A stretch of 32,085 bases of DNA from Bacillota bacterium (GCA_017397825.1 JAFQHT010000021.1:1-32085); one strand, 5' to 3'. Positions 1 through 7,664 are shown, numbered from the stretch's first letter. Notes: a model not told the origin generated them from the sequence alone. Translations and numbers: made by a program.

Positions 1-231
1 ATCGAGATGGCACATGCCGCCGGTGTGAAGCTGGACAGATTGTACACCGGCATTCATCATGGCCTGGGCATCAACTGTTGAATCGATGTCAGCTTCCATA
101 ACGGCCCAGCGTATTTTGCCGTCGAACTCTTTTGCAAGTGCCAGCAGAGTGCTGGTTTCAGCCCGGCAGAAGAACTGCAGGTAGATATTTTCTGCAATGG
201 AATCTGCGCAGTGCTGAGCAATATCGTTCAC
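1..231 (-). pseudogene. HypB-like nickel GTPase fragment, P-loop disrupted
   Basis: Read on the minus strand from a GTG at 231 to the window edge, this frame is open for 77 codons. Its last 35 residues, from AVMEAD to TGGMCHLD, match the HypB pattern (AVIEGD, then DA, VQ, TG, CHLDA) with the spacing I remember for that family and no gap. HypB is the GTPase that delivers nickel to [NiFe] hydrogenase and normally has a P-loop just before the TLL that is present here. In frame, that place reads CRAETSTLL, which lacks GxxxxGKT. One added base near 166 would instead give SSAGLKTSTLL, closer to a P-loop, so a frameshift or decay is likely. The C-terminal two thirds lie outside the window. An intact but divergent protein is possible. 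No RBS is visible before the GTG. Confidence 0.4.
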
Positions 232-332
232 GAAAGATATAAAATAAGTGCATCAGAGGCTGCCGATGCCCTATATGAAATGATGCCCGGCTCTCTCAAA
301 CATTACTGGTGGCCGGAAAAAGCATGAAATCG

Positions 333-357
333 ACCTGCGTAAACCGCAGGTTTTTTT
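333..357 (+). terminator. Intrinsic terminator upstream of perR
   Basis: A perfect 7-bp stem (ACCTGCG at 333-339 with CGCAGGT at 345-351) and a 5-nt loop are followed by seven T. The T-run is on the plus strand only, so it ends transcripts arriving from the left, yet no convincing plus-strand gene is visible before it. It insulates perR. Confidence 0.8.
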
Positions 358-375
358 ATTGGAGAAAAAATTTTA

Positions 376-397
376 AATAATAATAGGAATTATTATT
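376..397. promoter_or_regulatory. Inverted repeat, probable PerR/Fur-type operator
   Basis: AATAATAAT at 376-384 and ATTATTATT at 389-397 are perfect 9-bp inverted arms around AGGA. The right arm runs into the first bases of the -35 box of the perR promoter. AT-rich palindromes of this kind are typical PerR/Fur targets, and PerR usually represses its own gene, so autoregulation is the simplest reading. The spacing differs from the classic 7-1-7 PerR box. Confidence 0.6.
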
Positions 398-424
398 GAC
401 AAGCCAGAAAATGTATGTTATATT
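396..424 (+). promoter_or_regulatory. SigA-type promoter of the perR operon
   Basis: TTGACA at 396-401, a 17-nt spacer and TATATT at 419-424 form a near-consensus vegetative promoter 34 nt before the perR start codon. It overlaps the inverted repeat at 376-397. Confidence 0.85.
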
Positions 425-457
425 AAGACCATAAAACACAGGAAAGGAAACTGAGAT

Positions 458-874
458 ATGAAAACAGATACAGAAAAGAAATTAAGATACTCACATCAGA
501 GAGAAATGATTTATCAGTATCTCATGGGGACTCAGGAACATCCTTCCGCAGAAATGGTGTACGATGCACTCCGCAGCGAAATCAAGGGGTTAAGTTTGGG
601 GACAGTGTACAGAAACCTCCGTCTTCTGGAAGACTTGGGGAAAGTCAGAAGAGTGGCTTCATTAAACGGCACTGAGAGATATGACGCAATGTGCGGTGAT
701 CACGTGCACTTTATATGTCAGAGTTGTGGCACTGTCCACGATGTACCTGAAGCTGAATTGGAACAGGTGAGAGGGACTATAAGCTTACCTGAGGGGTATC
801 AGCTGGGGCAGGTGAATCTGACGCTCAGCGGGCTGTGTCCTGAATGTCTGAAGAAACAGGCATCTGCGAATTAA
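458..874 (+). CDS. perR: PerR-type peroxide-sensing Fur-family repressor
   Basis: A 138-residue Fur-family regulator with an N-terminal winged helix (residues about 10-75) and a C-terminal metal-binding dimerisation domain. Candidate regulatory metal ligands are H28, D76, H82, H84 and D95, and structural zinc ligands are C87, C90, C127 and C130. Each sits nine residues before the corresponding Bacillus subtilis PerR residue (H37, D85, H91, H93, D104; C96, C99, C136, C139), so the spacing is fully conserved. In PerR, Fe(II) at this site drives peroxide-dependent histidine oxidation and loss of DNA binding. It is first in an apparent operon with the peroxiredoxin 47 nt downstream, a classic PerR target. 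An AGGAAAGGAA ribosome binding site precedes the ATG. The ligand set makes PerR much more likely than Fur or Zur. Confidence 0.93.
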   Translation: MKTDTEKKLRYSHQREMIYQYLMGTQEHPSAEMVYDALRSEIKGLSLGTVYRNLRLLEDLGKVRRVASLNGTERYDAMCGDHVHFICQSCGTVHDVPEAELEQVRGTISLPEGYQLGQVNLTLSGLCPECLKKQASAN

Positions 875-921
875 GCAAAAATGACAGAGATTAAATATTA
901 AAGAAAAAGGAGATTAGGATT

Positions 922-1485
922 ATGTCAATGATTAACAAAGAAGTAAATGAATTTAAGGTACAGGCTTATTTAAATAACGAGTTCAAAGAAGTGAGCAAGG
1001 CTGACATTATGGGGAAATGGAGCGTATTCTTCTTCTATCCTGCAGATTTCACATTCGTGTGCCCTACAGAATTAGAAGATCTTGCTAACAAATATTCTGA
1101 ATTCCAGGCTGCAGGCTGCGAAATTTATTCAGTATCCACTGACACACATTTCGTACACAAGGCATGGCACGATGCTTCTGAAAGAATTCAGAAGATTCAG
1201 TATCCGATGCTTGCAGACCCTACACACGCACTTTCCAGAGACTTTGAAGTTCTCATTGAGGCTGACGGCCTTGCAGAAAGAGGCACTTTCATCGTAAATC
1301 CTGAAGGAAAGATTGTAGCTTACGAAGTAAATGCAGGAAACGTTGGCAGAAATGCAGACGAGCTTTTCCGTAAGCTTCAGGCATGCCAGTTCGTATACGA
1401 ACACGGCGATGAAGTTTGCCCGGCTAAATGGCAGCCAGGTGCTGAAACTCTTAAACCAAGCCTTGATTTGGTAGGACAGCTTTAA
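922..1485 (+). CDS. ahpC: Alkyl hydroperoxide reductase AhpC (typical 2-Cys peroxiredoxin)
   Basis: A 187-residue cytoplasmic peroxiredoxin that reduces H2O2, organic peroxides and peroxynitrite. The peroxidatic cysteine is C47 in FVCPTE, with the family's preceding P40 and T44. The resolving cysteine is C166 in DEVCPAKW, followed by the C-terminal tail of typical 2-Cys enzymes. Length is normal for AhpC. AAGGAG lies 11 nt before the ATG. It follows perR by 47 nt and precedes an AhpF-like flavoprotein, its likely electron donor. A strong terminator lies just after its stop, so ahpC message probably exceeds that of the downstream gene. Confidence 0.96.
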   Translation: MSMINKEVNEFKVQAYLNNEFKEVSKADIMGKWSVFFFYPADFTFVCPTELEDLANKYSEFQAAGCEIYSVSTDTHFVHKAWHDASERIQKIQYPMLADPTHALSRDFEVLIEADGLAERGTFIVNPEGKIVAYEVNAGNVGRNADELFRKLQACQFVYEHGDEVCPAKWQPGAETLKPSLDLVGQL

Positions 1486-1497
1486 TTGAGCAGACGG

Positions 1498-1523
1498 CGC
1501 CGGAAGAAATTCCGGCGTTTTTT
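1498..1523 (+). terminator. Intercistronic terminator after ahpC
   Basis: A perfect 8-bp stem, CGCCGGAA (1498-1505) with TTCCGGCG (1510-1517), has a GAAA loop and is followed by six T. It sits 12 nt after the ahpC stop and about 35 nt before the next start. With no clear promoter between the genes, partial read-through probably sets the ahpC to reductase ratio. Confidence 0.85.
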
Positions 1524-1557
1524 AATAAAGGGATTTAAAAAGAAAGGACACAGGATT

Positions 1558-3201
1558 ATGAAAAATTTATATGATGTTGTAGTTATCGGCGGAGGTCCTG
1601 CGGGACTGACAGCCGCTTTATACCTGGCCCGTGCTAAATACAGGGTCGTAGTAGTTGAAAAGGAAAATTTTGGCGGACAGATTACAATCACACATGAAGT
1701 GGTAAACTATCCGGGCGTGGCTCATACCAGTGGCAAAGAGCTGACAGAGACTATGAGAAAACAGGCTCAGAGCTTCGGTGCGGAGTTTATGCTGGCGGAG
1801 GTTACCGGCCTTGATATGGAAGGCGATGTGAAGACTGTGAAGACAAGCCGCGGAGACCTTAAAACTTTCGGTGTTCTTCTGGCGACGGGGGCACATCCAC
1901 GCATGGTCGGTTTCAGGGGAGAAGAAGATTTCAGAGGCCGCGGCGTGGCATACTGTGCTACATGTGACGGAGAATTCTTTACAGGAAAGGAAGTTTTCGT
2001 GGTTGGCGGCGGGTTTGCTGCAGCAGAAGAAGCTGTTTTCCTTACAAAATACGCAAAACATGTAAATATTTTAATCAGAAAAGACGATTTCAGCTGCGCA
2101 AAGTCTGCAGCTGATGCGGCGAGAAATCACGAAAAAATCACTGTGCTGACCAACACTGAAGTAGATGAAGTGCTTGGTGATACTACTCTCCGTTCAATCC
2201 GTTACCGCAACAAGCTCAGCGGTGAAGTGAGTGAATATAAGGCAGCAGACGGAGACAATATCGGTGTATTTGTTTTTGCGGGATATTCTCCGGCTACAGA
2301 CCTGGTGAAAGGCATTGCAGAACTTGACGAGGCGGGCTACATCGTAACTGACAGGACTCTTAAAACTTCTGTGGACGGACTTTATGCGGCAGGTGATGTG
2401 TGCATCAAACCTCTCAGACAGGTTGTAACTGCAGTGGGCGACGGAGCCCTGGCAGCGACTGAGCTGGAAAAATATGCGGCTGCAATGCAGAAGAAAACAG
2501 GGCTGAAGCCTGAAGTTGCTGAACCAGTGAAGGCAGAAAAACCTGAACCTTCTGTGAAACTGGAAACTGCAGGCCCTGCAGCAGGAGCATCCAGCCAGCT
2601 GTTTGATGCAGATATGCTTGCTCAGCTTAGTGCAGTATTTGCCCGCATGGCCAATCCGCTTGTTCTGAAGCTCTACCTTGACAACCGTCCGGTATCAGCA
2701 GAACTCCGCGGATATATGGAAGAACTGGCAAAGCAGACTGATAAGCTCGGCGTGGAAATTGCTGATGCAAATGCAGACAGCGGAGAAGCGCCATATGTGG
2801 CGGTATGCAGGGCAGACGGAAGCTGGAGCGGACTTGCTTTCCACGGCGTGCCCGGCGGACACGAATTCACATCTTTTGTGCTCGGTCTGTATAACGCAGC
2901 AGGCCCGGGACAGCCACTTGATGAAGCAGTTCTGGCTGGCATCAGAGGTCTGGACAAGAAAGTGGACATCAAGGTTCTTGTATCACTTTCCTGCACAATG
3001 TGCCCTGAACTGGTTACTGCAGCTCAGCGCCTTGCAGCAGAAAATCCTGGAGTCACAGCACAGGTTTACGACCTGAATCACTTCCCTGATATCAGGGACA
3101 GATACAATGTTATGAGTGTTCCGTGTCTTGTAATTAATGATGGTGAAAAAATAAGTTTCGGCAAGAAAAATGCAGCGCAGGTGCTGGAACTTATCAGATA
3201 G
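1558..3201 (+). CDS. AhpF-like flavoprotein: thioredoxin reductase module followed by AhpF-type thioredoxin-fold module
   Basis: A 547-residue protein. Residues about 1-310 form a thioredoxin reductase-like FAD/NAD(P)H domain: GGGPAG near the N-terminus, the redox pair C133/C136 in YCATCDG, and the FAD motif in YAAGDVCIKPL. A Glu/Pro/Ala/Lys-rich linker follows (about 312-345). The C-terminal part resembles the tandem thioredoxin fold normally at the N-terminus of AhpF, with C479/C482 in SCTMCP. Classic AhpF has the opposite order. The likely role is electron transfer from NAD(P)H through FAD and the two disulfides to AhpC encoded just upstream. I chose ATG 1558, preceded by AAAGAAAGG; an earlier in-frame TTG at 1486 would add 24 basic residues encoded by the terminator hairpin and is unlikely. 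Confidence 0.9.
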   Translation: MKNLYDVVVIGGGPAGLTAALYLARAKYRVVVVEKENFGGQITITHEVVNYPGVAHTSGKELTETMRKQAQSFGAEFMLAEVTGLDMEGDVKTVKTSRGDLKTFGVLLATGAHPRMVGFRGEEDFRGRGVAYCATCDGEFFTGKEVFVVGGGFAAAEEAVFLTKYAKHVNILIRKDDFSCAKSAADAARNHEKITVLTNTEVDEVLGDTTLRSIRYRNKLSGEVSEYKAADGDNIGVFVFAGYSPATDLVKGIAELDEAGYIVTDRTLKTSVDGLYAAGDVCIKPLRQVVTAVGDGALAATELEKYAAAMQKKTGLKPEVAEPVKAEKPEPSVKLETAGPAAGASSQLFDADMLAQLSAVFARMANPLVLKLYLDNRPVSAELRGYMEELAKQTDKLGVEIADANADSGEAPYVAVCRADGSWSGLAFHGVPGGHEFTSFVLGLYNAAGPGQPLDEAVLAGIRGLDKKVDIKVLVSLSCTMCPELVTAAQRLAAENPGVTAQVYDLNHFPDIRDRYNVMSVPCLVINDGEKISFGKKNAAQVLELIR

Positions 3202-3209
3202 TTAAACAA

Positions 3210-3236
3210 AAAAGCTCTCCACCCGGAGAGCTTTTA
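3210..3236. terminator. Bidirectional terminator between convergent operons
   Basis: AAAAGCTCTCC (3210-3220) pairs with GGAGAGCTTTT (3225-3235) around an ACCC loop. The A-run on the left and T-run on the right let it serve both the plus-strand peroxide operon and the minus-strand lactate permease operon. Confidence 0.8.
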
Positions 3237-3252
3237 AAATTGCTTTTATTAT

Positions 3253-4791
3253 TTAACCAATCAGACTTCCTGTCATACACAGCACGCCTGCGCCAATCAT
3301 GTAGAACAGGAAATATTTGAAGGTAGCGCGGAGTATACCGCTTTCTGATCCTGCCACATCGATGGCACCGGCTGCAATGGCAAGGGTCTGCGGTGCAATC
3401 ATCTTACCGATTCCTGCACCTACCTCATTGGCTGCAGCAATCCAGGATGGATTGAGTCCAAGAGAAGTTGCTGTCTGCATCTGCAGGCCGCCGAAAAGCA
3501 CGGCAGTCGTGGTACCGGAACCAGTAACAAAACCACCCAGCGCGCCGAGAATCGGTGCAATAAACGGATAAAAAGATCCGGCTGCAACAACCAGCATGCT
3601 GGCAATATCTGAAATCATGCCGCTGTAACTCATGATTTTGGCAGTGGCCATAATTGCACATATTGTAACAACGGTTTTCCAGTATTTTTTTAATGTGTGC
3701 ACGAAAACAGAAAGTATTTCCCTGCCGCCAAGGCCCTGAATAAGCCCTCCGATAATCGCAGCAAAGATAATGATAACACCCGGAGTGTTTATCCAGCTGA
3801 AAGTCAGAGTATTAGGGTTTTCCCCGGCAAAAATCACAAGGCTGGTTTTGATGCCGGAGATGGCGTTGTAAACCGGTGGGCAGAGCTTGGACGTACCCAT
3901 GAGGAGGACGAAAATCAGCAGAAACGGACTCCATGCTTTTAATGCCTCTGCGGCTGAGAGCTTGCTTCCTGCAGGTTCTTCGCCTTTCTTTCCGTGGCCT
4001 TCATGACCAGAAACAGGAAGAAGGCGTGATGCAATAATTGTGCATACCATACAGCAGATGGCACCTATAATATCGGGGAGCTCAGAACCGAGGATTCCCG
4101 CAGAAATATACCATGGTACTGTAAAGCTCAGGGCAGAAACGGTTGTAAGCGCCATTACACCTTTAAGACCGCGGATGCTGCCGCTGAAAATACAGAGCAT
4201 TATGTACGGCGAAATAAATGTGAGAATGCACTGCATAAGAACCACATCACTGCACAGGGAAATAACGTCGATTCCGGTAATGGCGGATAATGTAGTAAGA
4301 GGTATGCCCACAGAGCCGAAAGCTGTAAGAGTGGAAGTCGCCACAATACATGCAACAGCTGCGCGGATAGGGTTGATTCCCATGCTTGCAAGCATGGAAG
4401 CCGGGATTGCAACAGAAGTACCGAATCCGGCCATTCCTTCCATGAAGTTGCCGAAACCCCAGGCGATGAGCAGCATCATTACGCGCTGATCAGTGGAAAC
4501 GCCGGAAAGCATCCGGTTAATCTGCTCCATGGCACCGGTTTTTACGGTCAGATTGTAAGTAAAAAGCGCTGCAATAATAACCAGGCAGATAGGCCAGAGG
4601 CCGTTGAGAAGTCCTTCCAGAGATGCAGTGGCCAGCAGGGCCGGGCCGAAATCCCAGAAAAACAGGGATAATATGCAGGAAAGCAACAAAGTGATAAGGC
4701 AAGCTTTGTATCCCTCCATTTTTAGCTTTGTAAGGGCGGTCATCAGCCACAGAATCGGCAGCATGGCCAGAATAAAGTTAAGTAAAAGCAA
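3253..4791 (-). CDS. lldP: L-lactate permease family transporter
   Basis: A 512-residue, very hydrophobic protein of the lactate permease (LctP/LldP) family, with about 12-14 predicted membrane helices. Family-like stretches include GFGNFMEGMAGFGTS early, TGSGTTTAVLFG in the second half, and NEVGAGIGKMIAPQ near the C-terminus. These proteins import lactate or related 2-hydroxy acids with protons. The start is a TTG with GAGGAG about 10 nt upstream; the first internal ATG is at residue 10. A hydrophilic, Gly/Lys/Glu-rich cytoplasmic loop lies near residues 260-275. It lies 49 nt downstream of the PLP enzyme gene and ends at the bidirectional terminator, so the two form an operon. Substrate is by family only. 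Confidence 0.88.
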   Translation of the reverse strand: MLLLNFILAMLPILWLMTALTKLKMEGYKACLITLLLSCILSLFFWDFGPALLATASLEGLLNGLWPICLVIIAALFTYNLTVKTGAMEQINRMLSGVSTDQRVMMLLIAWGFGNFMEGMAGFGTSVAIPASMLASMGINPIRAAVACIVATSTLTAFGSVGIPLTTLSAITGIDVISLCSDVVLMQCILTFISPYIMLCIFSGSIRGLKGVMALTTVSALSFTVPWYISAGILGSELPDIIGAICCMVCTIIASRLLPVSGHEGHGKKGEEPAGSKLSAAEALKAWSPFLLIFVLLMGTSKLCPPVYNAISGIKTSLVIFAGENPNTLTFSWINTPGVIIIFAAIIGGLIQGLGGREILSVFVHTLKKYWKTVVTICAIMATAKIMSYSGMISDIASMLVVAAGSFYPFIAPILGALGGFVTGSGTTTAVLFGGLQMQTATSLGLNPSWIAAANEVGAGIGKMIAPQTLAIAAGAIDVAGSESGILRATFKYFLFYMIGAGVLCMTGSLIG

Positions 4792-4840
4792 TGGAAAAGG
4801 CTCCTCTCTGCTGGTCAGTCAGCGTAAAGTTTACTGTAAT

Positions 4841-5782
4841 TTAAAGGTTTTCCCAGTCCTGTGCAAACAGTCCGCCTGCACCGCCGGAGTGCACGAAAAG
4901 TACGTTATCTTCAGGTTTGTAGTAACCTTCTCTTGCTCTCTTGATGAGGCCTGCGAAAGCTTTGCCTGTGTAGCATGTGTCGAGGACGATACCTTCAAGC
5001 TTCATCATCATTGAGATTGCTTCGTTTCCTTCTTCAGAAGGGATAGAGTAGCCAGGACCGCACATGTCAAGAAGGTCAGGTACTGGAAGCTCAACGTCTG
5101 TACCGAGAAGATCAGCAGCTTCTTTCATCAGTTCCGGAACGATTACGTCAAATGGATCATCGTCTACCATGGAACACATTACGTGAGTGTCAGGCATGTA
5201 AAGCTTTGCGCCGAGAACTGTACCAGCTGCAGTACCGCCGGAACCGCATGCGCATACGATGTGTTCGAAATGCTGGTCATATCCGGAAACTTCTCTCATG
5301 CATTCTACATAGCCGAGGGAGCCAAGAGCGTTGGATCCGCCGCAAGGAATTTTGTAGACTTTGCGGCCCATTTCTGCTGCGATACGGTCCATTTCTTCGT
5401 AAATGTCATCGTAGCTGTTTGTATCCACAAAACGTACTTCTACGCCCATGAGGTAGTTGAGGATCTGATTACCCTTGCGGGCAGTGATTCCGTGATTTTT
5501 AAGCACAAGGATGCATTCAAGACCCATGCGCTGGCAGCAGGCTGCTGTCAGCATAGCGTGGTTGCTCTGCGCAGCTCCTGTTGTCATTACCAGGTCATAG
5601 CCCTGTTTTTTTGCGTCTGCAAGGAGGAATTCCAGCTTGCGGACTTTGTTGCCGCCGAGAGCAACGCCGCAGAGGTCGTCTCTTTTAATCCAGACATTAG
5701 TGCCCAGTTCGCGGCTTAAATTAGGGAGTTTATGAATTGGTGTAGGGTAAATACCCAGTGATACTTTTTCAAATTCTTTCAT
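4841..5782 (-). CDS. dcyD: D-cysteine desulfhydrase / ACC deaminase family PLP enzyme
   Basis: A 313-residue fold-type II PLP enzyme. The Schiff-base lysine is in GGNKVRKLE near residue 45-50, SNHA follows (about residue 73), and the phosphate-binding glycine loop is ACGSGGTAAG (about residues 180-190). Relatives either split D-cysteine to pyruvate, H2S and ammonia (DcyD) or deaminate 1-aminocyclopropane-1-carboxylate. In an anaerobe D-cysteine desulfhydrase is the usual assignment, but sequence alone does not settle the substrate. AAAGGAAA precedes the ATG. It is first in a two-gene operon with a lactate permease-family transporter, which may move a related small acid. Confidence 0.82.
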   Translation of the reverse strand: MKEFEKVSLGIYPTPIHKLPNLSRELGTNVWIKRDDLCGVALGGNKVRKLEFLLADAKKQGYDLVMTTGAAQSNHAMLTAACCQRMGLECILVLKNHGITARKGNQILNYLMGVEVRFVDTNSYDDIYEEMDRIAAEMGRKVYKIPCGGSNALGSLGYVECMREVSGYDQHFEHIVCACGSGGTAAGTVLGAKLYMPDTHVMCSMVDDDPFDVIVPELMKEAADLLGTDVELPVPDLLDMCGPGYSIPSEEGNEAISMMMKLEGIVLDTCYTGKAFAGLIKRAREGYYKPEDNVLFVHSGGAGGLFAQDWENL

Positions 5783-5827
5783 GATTTTTCCTTTCGGGTT
5801 AAACTAAGAGTGTCTGCTTATAAAAAC

Positions 5828-5856
5828 ATTATAGCAGAGGGGGATATGGGGTTCAA
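5828..5856 (-). promoter_or_regulatory. Promoter of the PLP enzyme-lactate permease operon
   Basis: Read on the minus strand, TTGAAC (complement of 5851-5856), a 17-nt spacer and TATAAT (complement of 5828-5833) give a strong vegetative promoter 45 nt before the start codon. Confidence 0.8.
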
Positions 5857-5911
5857 GTGCTGAAATCCGAACTTACGTGCCGCCCGGAATCCCGGAACTC
5901 ATTGAAATTCC

Positions 5912-5940
5912 TTGCAATCTCCTGCAAAATGTGATATACT
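5912..5940 (+). promoter_or_regulatory. Promoter of the ABC-F gene
   Basis: TTGCAA (5912-5917), a 17-nt spacer and TATACT (5935-5940) lie about 75 nt before the start codon. The transcript would have a leader of roughly 65-70 nt. Confidence 0.7.
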
Positions 5941-6014
5941 CTGGCTCGTATGACTATAGTTAAGAATATTATTATATAAACGACCAATAATGAAGAAAAA
6001 GGAGTAATTTACAA

Positions 6015-7598
6015 GTGATAACAGTAACCAACGTGAGCCTTAATTTTACAGGCCAGTCTCTTTTCAAAGATGTAGACCTTAAGTTCACCGCAGGCAACTG
6101 CTACGGCATCATCGGCGCCAACGGAGCGGGCAAATCAACTTTCCTGAGAATCCTTTCCGGCGACCTTGAGCCTTCCACAGGAAGCGTGTCCATCAAGCCG
6201 GGCGTCCGTATGTCCGTACTGAAGCAGGACCACTTCGCATTCGATGAATTTACAGTTCTGGACACAGTAATCCAGGGCAATCCGCGCCTTTATCAGGTAA
6301 TGCAGGAAAAAGACGCTATATATATGAAAGAAGATTTCAGTGATGAGGACGGAATCCGCGCAGCAGAGCTTGAAGGGGAGTTCGCAGAAATGGACGGCTG
6401 GGAAGCGGAATCCAACGTAAGCAGACTGATTCAGGGCCTTGGCCTTTCAGAGGACATTCTCTACATGCCGATGGCAAGTCTGACTGCCAAGGAAAAGGTA
6501 AAGGTGCTCCTTGCACAGGCACTTTTCGGCAATCCTGAAATCGTACTTCTGGACGAACCTACCAACCACCTTGACGTAAGAGCTATCGAGTGGCTGGAAG
6601 ATTTCCTCATGGAATACGAAGGTACAGTGCTGGTAGTTTCCCACGACAGACACTTCCTCAATACTGTCTGCACCAACATCGTGGACGTTGACTACGGTAA
6701 AATCAAGATGTACGTAGGTAACTACGAATTCTGGTACGAATCCAGCCAGCTGTTCCAGCGCCTCATCCGCGACCAGAACAAGAAAAACGCAGAAAAGATC
6801 AAGGAACTGCAGACATTCATCCAGCGTTTCTCTGCCAACAAGTCCAAGTCCAAGCAGGCTACTTCAAGACGTAAACTCCTTGATAAACTGACTGTTGAAG
6901 AAATGCCGGCATCATCCCGCCGCTATCCTTTCGTGGGATTCACCATGGACAGAGAGCCGGGCAAGGAAATCCTCCAGGTAGAAGGCCTTTCCAAGACAAT
7001 TGACGGAGTGAAGGTCCTTGACAACATTACTTTCCGCGTAAACAAGGACGACAAAATTGCTTTTGTAGGCGAAAACGAAATTGCCAATACAACACTTTTC
7101 AAAATCATCATGGGCGAAATGGAACCGGACGAAGGTTCATACAAATGGGGTGTGACAATCACTTCCTCATACCTGCCTCTTGATAACTCAGCTTTCTTCG
7201 AAGGCAGCCCTTACAACCTGGTTGAATGGCTCGGTCAGTACACCAAGGAAACAACAGAAACTTTCATGCGTGGCTTCCTGGGCAGAATGCTTTTCTCCGG
7301 CGACGATGTTTACAAGAATGTGAGCGTGCTCTCCGGGGGCGAAAAAGTCCGCTGCATGCTGAGCCGCATGATGCTTTTCGGTTCCAACGTGCTTGTTATG
7401 GACCAGCCTACAAACCATCTTGATCTGGAATCAATCACAGCAGTCAACGACGGTATCAAGGAATTCAAGGGCAACGTGCTTTTCTCGTCTCACGACCACG
7501 AGTTCATCCAGACTGTCGCAAACCGCATCATGGAAATCAGTCCTGACGGCAAGCTCACAGACAGACTCTGCACTTACGACGAATATATTGCACGCTAA
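6015..7598 (+). CDS. ABC-F family ATPase (YkpA/YbiT-like) with one degenerate ATP site
   Basis: A 527-residue soluble protein with two ABC domains and no membrane segment. ABC-F proteins act at the ribosomal E site, aiding stalled translation or giving antibiotic resistance. Domain 1 has an intact Walker A (G34ANGAGKST), Walker B DEPTNHLD (D180/E181) and SHDRHF switch, but its signature is LTAKEK (156-161) instead of LSGGEK. Domain 2 has an intact signature LSGGEK (439-444), but Walker A reads GENEIANTT with N358 in the lysine position, and Walker B is DQPTNHLD with Q464 for the catalytic glutamate. The interdomain linker (about 240-310) is basic and helical. The start is GTG, with AAAAAGGAG 10 nt upstream. 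The short, uncharged-ended linker suggests a housekeeping YkpA-type factor rather than a resistance protein. Confidence 0.9.
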   Translation: MITVTNVSLNFTGQSLFKDVDLKFTAGNCYGIIGANGAGKSTFLRILSGDLEPSTGSVSIKPGVRMSVLKQDHFAFDEFTVLDTVIQGNPRLYQVMQEKDAIYMKEDFSDEDGIRAAELEGEFAEMDGWEAESNVSRLIQGLGLSEDILYMPMASLTAKEKVKVLLAQALFGNPEIVLLDEPTNHLDVRAIEWLEDFLMEYEGTVLVVSHDRHFLNTVCTNIVDVDYGKIKMYVGNYEFWYESSQLFQRLIRDQNKKNAEKIKELQTFIQRFSANKSKSKQATSRRKLLDKLTVEEMPASSRRYPFVGFTMDREPGKEILQVEGLSKTIDGVKVLDNITFRVNKDDKIAFVGENEIANTTLFKIIMGEMEPDEGSYKWGVTITSSYLPLDNSAFFEGSPYNLVEWLGQYTKETTETFMRGFLGRMLFSGDDVYKNVSVLSGGEKVRCMLSRMMLFGSNVLVMDQPTNHLDLESITAVNDGIKEFKGNVLFSSHDHEFIQTVANRIMEISPDGKLTDRLCTYDEYIAR

Positions 7599-7634
7599 GA
7601 TGGTCCTGAAACCGTGGATTTTACCAACTTTCCA

Positions 7635-7664
7635 TTGACTTTGCAGTGCAAAAGGTCATATAAT
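7635..7664 (+). promoter_or_regulatory. Promoter of asnS
   Basis: TTGACT (7635-7640), an 18-nt spacer and TATAAT (7659-7664) lie 48 nt before the asnS ATG. The short leader has no room for a T-box. Confidence 0.75.

Noticed and set aside
1-327. Plus-strand frame open for 108 codons with one in-frame TGA at 79-81 (possible selenocysteine, reading C-U) ending just before a terminator.
   Set aside because: The TGA is the complement of a serine codon in the minus-strand HypB-like frame, which has a far better family match; no selenocysteine family or SECIS element was recognised. The plus-strand terminator keeps a little doubt alive.
1486-1557. 24-residue basic N-terminal extension of the AhpF-like protein from a TTG.
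   Set aside because: It would be encoded by the terminator hairpin; ATG 1558 has its own RBS and a standard FAD-domain start.
6015-7598. Antibiotic-resistance ABC-F (Msr/Vga/OptrA type).
   Set aside because: The sequence pattern is closer to the housekeeping YkpA/YbiT group, and the gene sits beside asnS without mobile elements.
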